64,000 bases of DNA from Zygnema circumcarinatum (taxonomy: Eukaryota; Streptophyta; Zygnematophyceae; Zygnematales; Zygnemataceae). Positions 1 through 10,854 of this stretch are shown here, piece by piece. Within the stretch, counting starts at the first letter, position 1. The number at the start of each line of letters is the position of its first letter. Location of the stretch: assembly GCA_037447605.1 (NCBI GenBank), contig CM074804.1, forward strand, positions 6,343,955 to 6,407,954, written 5' to 3'. The notes under the pieces are model-generated. The model was not told the DNA's origin, did not search any database, and saw only the letters and a program-made list of their open reading frames with translations. Made by a program: the position numbers and the translations under genes.

Positions 1-156
1 GGCGGGAGCGGAGGGGCGGAACGCGGCGGCTTCTGATTGGCGCATATGCTGACGTGGCCCCCTGGCCTTTTGCCTTTTACCGCCGGGCCGCGAGGGAGGG
101 AACTTTTCGAAAAGTAAATGAAAAAAACGTTTCTGAGTTTCCTTTTCGGTACATTA
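1..156. other. Window edge, GC-rich sequence
   Basis: No gene is visible. The stretch at 137-151 (gtttccttttcggta) is the inverted match of 3278-3292, just beyond the right end of the large TIR element. Homology between the two flanks therefore extends a little past the TIR ends I assigned. This could mean the true element is slightly larger, or that an older copy of the same family lies on the left. Confidence 0.4.
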
Positions 157-313
157 GGGGCTGTCAGACTTAACAAAATCTTACGAAAAGTGTTACGAAA
201 AAAAAGGTTACGAAAGTACTCCGCCGCAGGAGGATCGCGATTATACTGGAGTACTCGTTCTGATGTCAAACTTACGAACACGCGTACTGAAATTTTTTAA
301 GTCTGACACCCCC
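157..313. mobile_element. Short TIR element (MITE-like) of the GTCAGACTTAA family
   Basis: The left end reads GGGGCTGTCAGACTTAA and the right end, read inward, GGGGGTGTCAGACTTAA. The two are near-perfect terminal inverted repeats around about 120 bp of non-coding DNA containing repeated TTACGAAA words. The termini match those of the large element that begins six bases further right (GGGCGTGTCAGACTTAA), so both belong to one terminal family. A target-site duplication is not clear: ATTA flanks the left side and AATTA the right. It may be a solo derivative or a remnant of tandem insertion. Confidence 0.6.
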
Positions 314-733
314 AATTAGGGCGTGTCAGACTTAAAAAATTCTCGTAATACTAAAAACTCGATATTCGTAACATTTCGAGTCAACGTCAGTAAAACTAAA
401 ATTCCCGAGCCTAGTTTTTCGCACTCGCGGCGCGGTCCTGTTCGCACTCCGCGATCGCCGTCTTCGCACTTCTCCAAACGCCGTCTTCGCAACTTCGCTC
501 TCGCGCGGGGCCCTCAGACTTAGAACCAGCGCCGGCGCGGCGCGCGGAGACCGCTTGTCGTTGTGTCGTGTTGCGCGTCACGGGCGGGCGCGGGCGCGGG
601 CGCGGGCGGGAAGCCGGGAAAACAACCATGACGTCACGTTGACGCGATTCTCGCCAGTATTTTCTTCGCACGTCCATTTCGGCGCCTCTTTTGGGTGCGA
701 ACAAAATCGTGCGAAGAAGAGCCCTTTTTAGTA

Positions 734-1117
734 AACCCCACGGGTCAATCTTCGAAACGTTGACCCGTTGACTTAGCACAGTTGACTTCCGTTCGGTTTG
801 GTTTAGGTTCGGGGGCGCGATGATTTTTAGTACTTAGTAACCTCGATTCTCGTAATACTAAAAACTCGATATTCGTAACATTTTGTTAAGTCTGACACGC
901 CCTTCAATTTATGTCACATCCCTCTCTTGTCGCGATGCGAGGGCCCTAAGGCGTGTCAGACTTAACAAAATGTTACGAATATCGAGTTTTTAGTATTACG
1001 AGAATCGAGGTTACTAAGTACTAAAAATCATCGCGCCCCCGAACCTAAACCAAACCGAACGGAAGTCAACTGTGCTAAGTCAACGGGTCAACGTTGCGAA
1101 GATTGACCCGTGGGGTT
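734..1117. mobile_element. Foldback MITE nested in the left TIR of the large element, TA duplication
   Basis: Two arms of about 170 bp (734-903 and 952-1117) are inverted copies with a single mismatch seen by eye (A versus C, about 22 bases in). They face each other across a loop of about 46 bp. The ends read AACCCCACGGGTCAATCTTCG. TA at 732-733 and 1118-1119 flanks the element. The opposite TIR of the host element still has the empty site (TA at 2865-2866), which proves insertion. The loop-proximal arm parts carry the GTCAGACTTAA ends of the host family in inside-out orientation. Confidence 0.88.
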
Positions 1118-1157
1118 TACAGTCTAATCACGTTATAGTGACTGTGTCGGTCCCCAC

Positions 1158-2410
1158 TAGGGATGGATTAGTTACGACTATATAATATATATTATATTAT
1201 ACAACTGTGACGATTAGATAACGGCTGATATACAGGGTTCGTCAAATAGGGGATTTCGGCTTAAGATAGGGGACTGTCCCCTAAATTGGTTTTGTAAAAA
1301 CACGTAAATATGGACTGTACGAACGAAACCGTACATGTACGGACGAGACAGGAATACAGGAAGACAGGAATTGTTTGGGAGAAAGACGAGTTTCGAAAGA
1401 GGTTGACAGACTTTTCATTGGAAGGAACTCTTCACTGCAAACAGTTTGATAGTTTGACCGCTCTTCGAGGGTCTCTTTGAGTAGTTTGCATCACTTCTAT
1501 AGCTGTCTTGTTCAGCCTAAAACTCCTAAGGGAGTGGGACCATTTTTCATTTCATTTCTAATTTTAGTTCCTATTTCAGTTTTTCTTTTGTGACTACACC
1601 TAGAATTTCAGAGGTTATGATTTGGAATAGAGTTTTTGTGAGGAAATTACAAGACTATGATGGATTCTAAAGTGGTACTTGGAGTAATTAATGATGGATG
1701 GAAAAGGAAATAGAGAGCTTAGGATTGGATCTACAAAGTTTTCGAGCAATTGGGTTTTTGAATAAGCAACTATATGTTGTGATTGCCAAATGCACAGTTG
1801 TTCTAATTGATTGGTAAAATTTACCAATCTATAAGAGTCGAAGAGGTTGCACCAGTTTCTAAAGCCGTGTTGTAATACCAACAAGAAAAGTTCATATACA
1901 TCATTGCTATCGTGGTTGCAAATGCAATTCATTTCCTTTTTGTTTTTAACCAAAAAAATGCTTTTTTGGGGCTTGTGTGGTATTTAAGTTGAAATCACGT
2001 AAACTAATCTCAAAATCTTACATAAATAAGCTATTTACGATATTTAGGGGATCTCCCCTATTTGACGAACCCTGCTGATATATATTAATTTACAACGCCT
2101 TTACAACATGTACGGACGTACGGACGTACGGTCGAACGACTGTACGGTATTATGCGGTACGGATGCACGAGCAGACTGTGTGAACCAGACGGACGCATTT
2201 CGCAACGCCAACGCCAAAACGACCTAATTTTGGTATGGTACGACCGTACGACCGTACGACCGTACGAGTACGGTCGTACGGTCGTTAATTGTTCAAAACG
2301 AGTGGGTATAATATATGTAATAAAGTGTTTTACTTTGTAATATATTACTACTTTTAAACCCGTTGTAAAATATATAATTTATTCGGAATTTATAACGCGG
2401 GCCATCCCTA
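1158..2410. mobile_element. hAT-like non-autonomous element (family A) with 8-bp duplication
   Basis: The ends are TAGGGATGG on the left and CCATCCCTA on the right, typical of hAT transposons. The perfect 8-bp duplication GTCCCCAC lies at 1150-1157 and 2411-2418. The right subterminal part (2235-2290) is packed with alternating CGTACG/GACCGTAC words, the arrangement expected for transposase-binding sites. There is no transposase. The right end matches the element end at 62808 over about 200 bp and then diverges, so this looks like an internally deleted derivative. It inserted into the large TIR element and later received the 1233-2074 insertion. Confidence 0.88.
1233..2074. mobile_element. 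Second hAT-like element (family B) nested inside family A, 8-bp duplication
   Basis: The ends are inverted repeats CAGGGTTCGTCAAATAGGGG (left, and right read inward). The perfect 8-bp duplication CTGATATA is at 1225-1232 and 2075-2082. The 842-bp interior is AT-rich compared with its surroundings. It holds a 112-codon minus-strand open frame (1615-1953) that I do not recognise and would not call a gene. Eight-base duplications and CAG...CTG ends fit the hAT superfamily; this is inference, because no transposase is present. It is the youngest layer of this stack. Confidence 0.87.
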
Positions 2411-3275
2411 GTCCCCACACATTTGTGTCACTATATCGGTAATGACCTGTTTGTCATTTCACATTTATAGTAACAATATTATTACATATGTTTTTGCGGT
2501 ATATCCGTACTACTTTGATACCGTACATTGTACTTTTTGGGCAGTCCCACGTGGGTAGGTGTGTACGAACCCTAGTGAGCATGTGTACGGACAAGTTGAT
2601 ATGTACGGTCAAATCGATATTTGACGATATTAGTCGATAATATGTACGGTCGTAATATATTTGTTAACGCATATTCCAATACGTGGGTGGATAATATCGA
2701 CATTTTGAATATATAGCAACAATCAGGGTTTTTCAACGTCATTATATCCGTAATGGCGTCACTACTGGCGCAGGATCTGCAGTGGTGCAATTCCGTTCCC
2801 GGAAAAAAAGTCAGTATATCCATGCTGTTCTTATAAAAAGTGTCACTATAACGTGATTAGACTGTACTGAAAAGGGCACTTCTTCGCACGATTTTGTTCG
2901 CACCCAAAAGAGGCGCCGAAATGGACGTGCGAAGAAAATACTGGCGAAAATCGCGTCAACGTGACGTCATGGTTGTTTTCCCGGCTTCCCGGCCGCGCCC
3001 GCGCCCGCCCGTGACGCGCAACACGACACAACGACAAGCGGTCTCCGCGCGCCGCGCCGGCGCTGTTTCTAAGTCTGAGGGCCCCGCGCGAGGGCGAAGT
3101 TGCGAAGACGGCGTTTGGAGAAGTGCGAAGACGGCGATCGCGGAGTGCGAACAGGACCGCGCCGCGAGTGCGAAAAACTACGCTCGAGAATTTTCGTTTT
3201 ACTGACGTTGACTCGAAATGTTACGAATATCGAATTTTTAGTATTACGAGAATTTTTTAAGTTTGACATGCCCTA

Positions 3276-4430
3276 TTTACCGAAAAGGAAACGCAGACAG
3301 TCCGGAGAATAATAATGAGCGTGTCGGCGGGCGAGTGACAGGCTGGGGCATGCGCGCGGCGCGTGTCGGTGGGGCGAGGAGATAGGGGTCGGCGCGGAGA
3401 GGGAATCTGCAGATCGCCCAAAATACTCCGACTGCTCTCGACCGGACGACTCCATGCAGCATCGTAAGGACCGACAGCATCCCTTGGAGGGGACTGAACA
3501 ATAATTGGGAGAGTCAGACCTTGACCATAGCTTACGAAATTCCCGAATTCCTTATACTAAAAAGTCACTTCTTTCGTGTACGAATTCCGGGTCGGGATCC
3601 GCGGCTCCGCCGAGGCCAGCCGTACCGAAATGCGTGCCTATCCAATGCTTAATTCGCCTGACAAGCTTACGAAATTGATTTGGCGATGGTCAAGGTCTGA
3701 CTCCCCCTAAAGCAACCAGATTCTGTCGCCATCACAGCGAGACTTGTCTCTCCAGAATGTGCCTTCTACCGATACTTTGGAGCTTATTTTGAAGCCACTG
3801 CGTCCTTATACTTCGCTATCGACAAATCGGTGGTCGAGGTGGTTATTCGAGGTAGTAGCGAAAGTGGCGGTCGAAGAAAAGGAACTCGGCAGAGGGGGGT
3901 CACGAATATCGAAAACACTTGCACTTTTTTGGCGAAAATGTAGGGAGGGCAGCAGAGGGGTTTGGGTGAGGCCTTGGGTGGAACGAGAGAGGCATTTTCA
4001 ATTGTTCAGTCCTTGGAGCAGTGAGCCGTGACTTGCGCCTCCGGAAACCACGGGGACAGCTGCGCTTTGTGGTTAAGTTCCCGTCTGCATCGATTCAACT
4101 CTACAAAAGAATTGAATTCAGTCATTTTGTTGTGAATGTCAACCCGGGGTGAAAACGAAGTCGAACGACGATGCTTCTTCATGCGTCACTAGCCATATCA
4201 GCAATAATGTGAGAAAAACTGTGGCTTCGAATGCTACGAACAAGTCAACGACTTCGTTCAAAAGTACAAACAAAGTACCTGACAAGGTACAAAAAGTACC
4301 AAAATGTAACACAATCGGTACATGCAAGTACAAAAGAGTACAAAAGCGAAAAAAGTCCCTTGAATCCCGAAAATCAAAACTCAGAATGTTCCCGGAAATA
4401 AGTAAAATACGGGATTTTTAGGGAATTCCT
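3276..4430. other. Intergenic, transposon-flank sequence
   Basis: No supported gene is present. A short TIR element sits at 3507-3707 (separate entry). Around 4263-4345 the word GTAC recurs at least eight times as GTACAAA/GGTACAAA-like units, a loose degenerate repeat. The open frame at 3744-4031 is unrecognised and shows no splice context. Confidence 0.4.
3507..3707. mobile_element. Short TIR element related to the GTCAGAC family
   Basis: The left end GGGAGAGTCAGACCTTGACC (3507 onward) and the right end read inward, GGGGGAGTCAGACCTTGACC (from 3707), form inverted repeats of about 22 bp. TTACGAAATT words lie just inside both ends. The core GTCAGAC plus TTACGAAA is shared with the elements at 157 and 319. 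No coding capacity is visible and no clear target duplication was found. Confidence 0.65.
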
Positions 4431-4630
4431 TTATTTAACGATGCCTGGCCTGGGCGCGGCGCGCCCGGACTGTCCGTACGTACGTACGGGGCCGGCCCGG
4501 GCCGGGGCGGGCCGAGATTCCGAGAACCACGAATAGGAAGGCATGGAGGGAGAGAGGGGGGCGAGGGCGGGGCAGGGAGGCAGCGCGTGCCTGCATGCGA
4601 GAAGGCGCGGGAACAACAAGCGGAAAAAGA
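4431..4630 (+). promoter_or_regulatory. Upstream region of the DUF7796 gene
   Basis: This is the GC-rich 200 bp before the start codon. It contains a run of overlapping GTAC palindromes (4473-4488: tccgtacgtacgtacg), about 150 bp upstream of the ATG. The same CGTACG word recurs in other promoters of the window and inside the hAT family A subterminal repeats. Confidence 0.35.
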
Positions 4631-7600
4631 ATGTCCGGCCACGCTGATGGGAAAGAAGTAACACGATGGAGCTGCCTCTCTAAGGCAGCAGCGTTGAAAT
4701 GGACTGCAATATTGCTCGGTTCCTTCGTTGTGGGGTGTTTGTCGCTGGTGGTTCTAGTCGTCCTCAGTGAATCAGTCCTCCCTGAGGACGCTGCGGCCTT
4801 ATCGTTCCTCAGCAGTGGCCTCGACTTGTCTCGACAAGTTCCCAAGGAGGTGAGTGCAGTCGTTGCTGGTTCGCCCTACGCACCCTGCTGTGTTCTTCGG
4901 CTTAACGCGCGCCGTTTATCCGGTTCTAAGCATTGCATTTTTTTCTGGTGTATCCTCGGCTACTGATGCTAGCCAACGAAACCGAGGCAGGCGCAGTAGC
5001 TGCCTCACTTCCGCCGCCTTGGCCGAACGTACAAGGATCAGAGATTTGGAAAGGAAAGGATAAGAAAATCTGCGGGTGCTTAGGGTCCTGTTTTGTGTAC
5101 TTATGCAGAAGAGAGCCTGAAGGAGTAATGACCTCTGGCTTGTCCAAAGCCCATCATCTCAAGGGAACTGGCAGTGAAGATTGGGTTGTCGCACGCTCTA
5201 TGTAACAAAAACCTTAAGGTACTTCACGAAAGAGATCCAGTTTGCAGTCTCAGCTGAACAATTAGTCGAGGTTTCCTAGATGCAGACAGCCGTTCTCTAA
5301 AGTGAGCGCATGCCATGAGGCAGGACTTCTGCATAAATTCAGGCTTTTGCAGAGGGGAATTTGATCAAAACATGTTAACAAGAAGAGATAGAGAGAAAGA
5401 CATCTTCTTTGAGAAGATTACTTCGCCTCTTCTGCAATAGTTATGACCTCCTGGCGGTTTGGAGTACTCAGGCCCCTGAATTTGATGAAGGAGCCGCTTC
5501 AAATCCGGTTCCAGGGCCCAAATGCCCCTAGACCTGGTGAACGCACTCATGCATCCATCATTTATAACGTTTGCAAGCGGGTGATGGGCCGAGGTTTTTA
5601 GTTGTAGAGCATTTGTTTAGAGTTGCCAATATCAAACGCATGACGTAATGAAAAGGGAGTGCATACAGTCCCGTGCGCTGGACGTCATGCACGTCTATTA
5701 GGCACGGAGTAGACATAGAGAAAGGTGTGTGGGTGCCAGAATTTACTTTGTAATACTACGTTCGCGCCAGTTTTTGGAGGAGCGAGGCTGCTGAAATTGT
5801 GAAAAGGGGAATTCGCATTTGCCTCAGTATCGAGCGCATATTGTGCAGTTTGGCGTACCCAAAAAGCTACTCAAAGCGTTGACCACTCGTTGCTTACGTG
5901 ATGATGTTGGAAGTGTTACAAGAAAAATCTTCAGTCCGTTCACACATTTGCCAACAAACGAAACACATGGAAGGACAACGAGAATGACTTAAGACATTTG
6001 GATTTAAACCTGGGATCTGGATCGGAAGTGTGAAGCGTACATGTAACGCGAGTTTACGGCTTCTGATGACTTGTCTGTTATTCTTAGTGCTTCTCCTTGT
6101 TTGAATATTTTCCATACAACTCTGGACCTGAACAATTTGACTGGGATGAGACTTTTGAGGAAACGAGCAGAGGGAACTTTGGAATTGCGATGCAGGAAAC
6201 TCCTCGAGGAGCGATTTGCCTGGTGGGGGCAGCCCGAGACTTCGAGCTGACAGGACCCTCCATCAAGAAGCACTTGCTGGGCAGTTACAGGAATGCGGAT
6301 GTGTTTGTGAACATGGCATTGGACGACAAGAGCTACAAGCTCACGTTGCTCAGTGACATCAGCAACCTCGCTCGCGTGCGTCTCTTTGCGCAGTCGCCCA
6401 TTGAGGAGGGGAACGCTACCACAGTGCTGGCTGCATTCGGCTCTCCAAATGGGATTCAGGTAGGATATGGTAGCTGCCCGACAGTCATTATTCAGATGAT
6501 GGAAATCAAGCCTACTCAGTTTTTCAGTTTTCAGCCTATCAGTTTTTGGCCTGTAGGCTTCAGCTCACAGCTGGTCTGGCACATTAAGCAGGTTCCGTGT
6601 TTGCTGAACTTGTGTACAAGTGCAGGGCCTCTTGCAATACTTCGACCTTGTGGAAGGTTGCCTAGACTTGATTGATGACTACAGCAATAACCACTCGATG
6701 AATTATACGTGGATTATTCGCACTCGAATTGATACTTTTTGGACGGGGCCACCCCCTCACCTCGTTTTAGAGGAGGGCATCTATGTGGTGCCGGAGGGTT
6801 CACGATTCCTCGGATTGAATGATCGTTTTGGATTTGGAGGCTACAAAGAAAGTCGTGTTGCTCTTAGCCGATTGAGTATGCTGGCAGATCTGCAAAGGGC
6901 AGGACTTAGGAACCTGAACTCGGAGATGGCCTTCGCCGGCCAACTCAATGTGTCTGGAATTCATGCTTTGCCAGAGAAATTCAATTTCTGTCTTCTCAGC
7001 CGAAGGAGCTACAATTTGACTGCGGAACCTCTTCCGTGGGAGGCTCCAGTACTTGCTTTGACAAGTCGGGGTCCCATGAACGGGGCCAAATGCAGGCCTT
7101 GCACTCCCGCCCTTGACGCGGACCTGTCCAGAGAGAGACTGATGAAGCTTAAGCGAGTATCTGGGTGGCCGGGAGACAACCCCGACATGCAGATTTGCAA
7201 TGCCACGGAGCCCTGGGAGAAGGGCTGGGAAGAGATCTTCGACGGATTCGTAGGCCAAAATATGGCGGCTGAACGCAAACGTATTGTGCACCGAATGGGC
7301 CGTTCTTGCGTGGAGAAGTTCAATATGCTGCAGACCATTCCGGGGGTATATGAAGGACCTCCCGGAAGTGTAGTCTGCCAATTACGGGAGTTGGGGTCCT
7401 TTGACGAAATGTTGTATGCATCTGTGGCACAAGTGCCAGTCTTCCTACGCCCATTGACGAGCTCTAGTGTCATCTACTCCCTAGGATACAGCAAGGATTG
7501 GAATGTGGAAAAACAGATTTATCTACACACAAAGTGTCCTATCCATCTGTTTAACCAGTCTACTTTAGGCTTAACTTTAATCCGGATATTGGATGGGAAT

Positions 7601-7981
7601 AGTACAGTGAAGGCTTCTCCCGCGATGAGAATCCCGGCGATAACCTTGAAGGGCGGTGCTTCCGGGGTGGATTTGACGACGCTGGAGTCCACAATGGCGC
7701 ATATGGGGCATGAAAACGTGGACCTGCTGATGTTGGCAGTGAATGAAGCGACTCTGTTCGGAATCGTAGGCAGGCTCTTCACTTGGGAGGGCAAAGCTCC
7801 TGTCTGTCAGCTGATCCTTAGGTTGGAGCCAACAAAGATTGCCGGCGCAAGGAGAAGTTTACTGGGAGGAGTCAGATTGCTGTTTAAAAAAAATGGGTTC
7901 ATTATGATACATTGCAAAGGAAAATATAGTATGGAATTCTGCGTGTTTTTAAGGGAAGATCCTTGCGCACTAAAGCATTAA
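4631..7981 (+). CDS. DUF7796-like glycosyltransferase with a C-terminal METTL24-like domain, three exons
   Basis: Exons 4631-4849, 6088-6459 and 6626-7981 all join in phase 0 and give about 648 residues. Exon 1 encodes a short basic N-terminus and one hydrophobic segment (about residues 23-46), a type II membrane anchor. Residues from about 90 to 400 carry plant DUF7796 hallmarks: ICLVGAARDFELTGPS, SPNGIQGLLQYF, WIIRTRIDTFW, VPEGSRFLGLNDRFG and LNSEMAFAGQL. A Golgi carbohydrate-active role is inferred. From about residue 430 the chain resembles METTL24-type methyltransferase-like proteins (VIYSLGYSKDWNVEKQ, then MAHMGHENVDLLML). The acidic DxEGxE-type motif expected next is replaced by AVNEATL, so catalysis is doubtful. 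Activity is not proven. The gene ends convergently with the next one. Confidence 0.85.
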
Positions 7982-9141
7982 GTTATAGTTTAGTCAACGT
8001 TTGACTGTGGGCAGACTGACCTTGAAATATTTGCCTCTTCTAATGGACGTTTGTTGTCACCCAGCCAGCCGCAAACGCAAGTCCATGTGATTTCAGGTTG
8101 GATCCGGCATTGAAAGTGTGGCCCTTCTCTTCGCTGTCGCTCTATCAGCACAAGCTCCTCATTGCTTTTGACACTTGAATCGGCAGGAGTCAGAAAAAGA
8201 GTGAACTTACAAAACGAGAGCTTACACACATTCAGGTAGATGGCACTTCTCTCACGGTATCGGGTTGGTCATGATCTCGGCCATTGCAACCTCTCACACT
8301 ATTGTTTCCTTTTGCAGAGTAAGCGTGTGCTGCTTTACAGCAAGAATGGATTTTCTTCCACGGTGCAGTCAGAAGCAAACTCAGCATTGAGCAGTCCTTA
8401 ATGGGGAAGACTTCTGCGTCGAAGCAAGTGGGGAAAGGCACCAAAGGCCAGAAAAGGAGAAGACAGAGGAAAAACAATGAAATTTCAAAGAACGCAAAGA
8501 ATGTATTCAACAGCAGCGTTCCCTCATACATATGTGTGGAGGAGAATTGGCAGCCTGAATGAATGTTTGCTTGGACGTTTCCCGCACTATACAGACCTAC
8601 ACGCGTCACTTTCTGCACCATTCTACACCTTTTGGGCTGCTAAAATCGCCCCTGGAAACAGAAGCCCGCATACGCGCAGGGATCCTTAGCGTATGTTTCA
8701 TCACTTTCTAGCATCTATATGATAAAGGGCGCCACCTGCAAATGCTGCGATGGCAAAGCAATGCAAAATCTCTATATGTATCGACAAGAACTTTGTCGTT
8801 AACACTGTCACAGCTACTTCGCTAAATTCTAAGCCATCATCCTGACAGCCAATGCAAGCGCAACAAACTTTCTAGTAGCCAACGTGGCGGACGGGAAATG
8901 GACTTCTTCGAATCCAGTCTTCTGTCAATAGTCGCGCCTCTCGTACCGAAAATAACATCAGAGTAGCTTAAATTGGACGAGAGTGGGAACGGCAACTTGC
9001 CACGGAAAGAATATGCTGCCTTTACTACAGGTAAAGGAGACAGGAGTGCCGTCAGACTACTGATGCGCACGTGAACCCTGGAGGAGAGTACACTGTGCTT
9101 AACAGAAGGTCGGAAAGAACCTTGCTCAAGACGACCTAACC
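7982..9141. other. Convergent intergenic region
   Basis: This stretch lies between the stop codons of the DUF7796 gene (+) and the ceramide glucosyltransferase gene (-). It should hold both 3' untranslated regions. I see no other gene, repeat or RNA in it. Confidence 0.5.
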
Positions 9142-10854
9142 TCACCCCATCTTCTTCTGACCTCTGTGGTGGCCTGGTATCCTCCAAACAATCTCAAAGT
9201 GCAAAGGAAACAGTTTTTGTAGACCAAGTCGGGCTGCAATACACGAGCGAAAATGGTTTTGCTGCTTGAGACTGCCCACTTTCTCTCCAAGAAGGCCAAC
9301 TCCTGGCAGTCTCTGCACTTCTGACAGCCCAATGTCCTGCTCTTCACCGGGATGCGTCACTTTTGCGACCACTCCATTTCGACGAACATATCTAATGCCC
9401 GCCCAGGTGATATCAGGCTTTATATACGTGTACAGCGCAATCACCGGCAAAAGGAGAAGATTGACCACCATTCCGGCAATGCTGAGGGTCAGCGAAATGT
9501 TGGACAGCCGAAGGTCGGGTGCCTCGGGCGAAAGCTTATTGCAGAGCCGGGTTACGGCTGAAAACAGGCAAATTCCGCAGCCAATGAGAAACCCTGCTGA
9601 GAGGAGGTTGGCGGCCGACATGGCCAAGCCGAGAGGGCAGCTCGCGTGCGTCAGCAGCCATTGGGCCCAGCTCCGACCCAGTACGGCGGCGGCCATGGCT
9701 GCGGAGGGATTGTCAATCCATACAAAGAGGGCCCAAAGGAGGGAGGCCAGCCAAGCAGCCACCTGCAGCGTGCTGAGGAGGACGGGGAGGACGCACGCCC
9801 ACGACAGGTACATGTAGCACACCCAGCCTAGCCTATTCGTCCTGTAGGCGAAGCCGGAGCAGTAAGTTAGAAGCGCAAATGTCTGCCTCCTCACATAGTT
9901 CCAGTAGCGCACCATGGTCCAGCCGCCGGACATCCGTCCAGGGAAGATGGCCACAGGCGTGCTCCAAACCTTGCGCTTATTGACGCCAGCGACGGACGTA
10001 AGAATGAGATCGTTGGAATATCCGTTCTGCTGCAGAGCGGTCATCATACCATGCCGGTTCTGCCGCAAGTCCTCGGCTCGGACGAATATGCACCCCCCCC
10101 AAACAAAGAACACTTGCGCTCCAGAGGAGAGTCCCACAAGAAGGGGCAGTCGGTACGCCATAGCCGCGTACGCCGCCAGAGAGGGCTGCGAGGGAAGATC
10201 AAACGAATACCCGGTCGCCACGAAGACGTCGGGACGAGTTTCCATGGTGTCCACCAGCGAGCCGATGGTTCCAGGGTGGCACTGGATGTCGTCATCCAGA
10301 AAGAGCAGGTACTTGCTCTCCGCGCTGCACGCCTTCGCCCCCGCCAGCTGGTTGTGGATCTGCTGCGAGCACTGCGAGGCGAGCCCGGCCACCACTACAC
10401 GCACGTCGGAGGCCCCGCGCAGCTCCTTCTGCAGCGCGTGGATAGCGGCGTAGGCGGCGTCCTCCTTCGACTCCACGCAGAACAGGAACTCGATGGGCCC
10501 GCCGTACATGGTCACCAGCTGCGACCGCCAGTTCGCCGCGCCCTGCTCGCCCACGCCCTTCACCGCCAGAATCACCGACACCTTGGGAAGCACTCGCTGA
10601 CGCGCGCTCTCCAGCGCCGCATCGTCCGTCGAGATGAACGCCATAGAATTCCCCCTGCTTTCCGCCTGCTTAATTTTCTGCAGGTGGCGTATGCGGCACA
10701 GGCTTGCGTAAAGCCACGCGATGCCGAGGAAGATGCAGACGAGGCAGCCCTGCAACTGGAACAGCCACATTGCGGGCTGGCAGCAAATCTTCCCCCAGCT
10801 TCTGAGCAGGGCCTGCCCCACTCCCATCGCGCTAGTCGCTAACGAACCCTCCAT
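9142..10854 (-). CDS. Ceramide glucosyltransferase (GT21), single exon
   Basis: One uninterrupted 570-codon frame. GT21 enzymes transfer glucose from UDP-glucose to ceramide on the cytosolic face of the Golgi/ER, giving glucosylceramide. An N-terminal membrane segment lies at about residues 33-52. The catalytic DDD of the second acidic motif is at residues 187-189 (LFLDDDIQCHPG). The third motif is NDLILTSVAG, and the product end is RYWNYVRRQTFALL, close to the plant version of the (Q/R)xxRW region. Several hydrophobic segments follow, and the family's usual end (DITWAGIRY) is recognisable. About 60 residues then continue that I cannot match, so a terminal intron or real extension is possible. 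It lacks introns although its neighbours have many. Confidence 0.93.
   Translation of the reverse strand: MEGSLATSAMGVGQALLRSWGKICCQPAMWLFQLQGCLVCIFLGIAWLYASLCRIRHLQKIKQAESRGNSMAFISTDDAALESARQRVLPKVSVILAVKGVGEQGAANWRSQLVTMYGGPIEFLFCVESKEDAAYAAIHALQKELRGASDVRVVVAGLASQCSQQIHNQLAGAKACSAESKYLLFLDDDIQCHPGTIGSLVDTMETRPDVFVATGYSFDLPSQPSLAAYAAMAYRLPLLVGLSSGAQVFFVWGGCIFVRAEDLRQNRHGMMTALQQNGYSNDLILTSVAGVNKRKVWSTPVAIFPGRMSGGWTMVRYWNYVRRQTFALLTYCSGFAYRTNRLGWVCYMYLSWACVLPVLLSTLQVAAWLASLLWALFVWIDNPSAAMAAAVLGRSWAQWLLTHASCPLGLAMSAANLLSAGFLIGCGICLFSAVTRLCNKLSPEAPDLRLSNISLTLSIAGMVVNLLLLPVIALYTYIKPDITWAGIRYVRRNGVVAKVTHPGEEQDIGLSEVQRLPGVGLLGEKVGSLKQQNHFRSCIAARLGLQKLFPLHFEIVWRIPGHHRGQKKMG

Larger units (their letters stand above)
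319..3273. mobile_element. Large non-autonomous DNA transposon with long (~430 bp) TIRs, TA target site
   Basis: The left arm 319-730 plus 1120-1142 is the inverted copy of 2842-3273, with scattered mismatches. Termini are GGGCGTGTCAGACTTAA on the left and GGGCATGTCAAACTTAA read inward on the right. Both ends abut TA (317-318 and 3274-3275), consistent with a 2-bp TA duplication as in Tc1/mariner-like and some other TIR superfamilies. Open frames inside the arms are GC-rich and mirror each other, and none resembles a transposase. The original centre is 1143-1149 plus 2419-2841, and two further insertions have split the body. The superfamily is inferred from the TA site only. Confidence 0.8.

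Noticed and set aside
411-779. Frames in the long TIRs (also 2894-3205)
   Set aside because: The same frame appears mirrored in both TIR arms and is simply GC-rich repeat DNA.
1615-1953. 112-codon minus-strand frame inside hAT family B
   Set aside because: No transposase motif or other family is recognisable, and the element looks non-autonomous.
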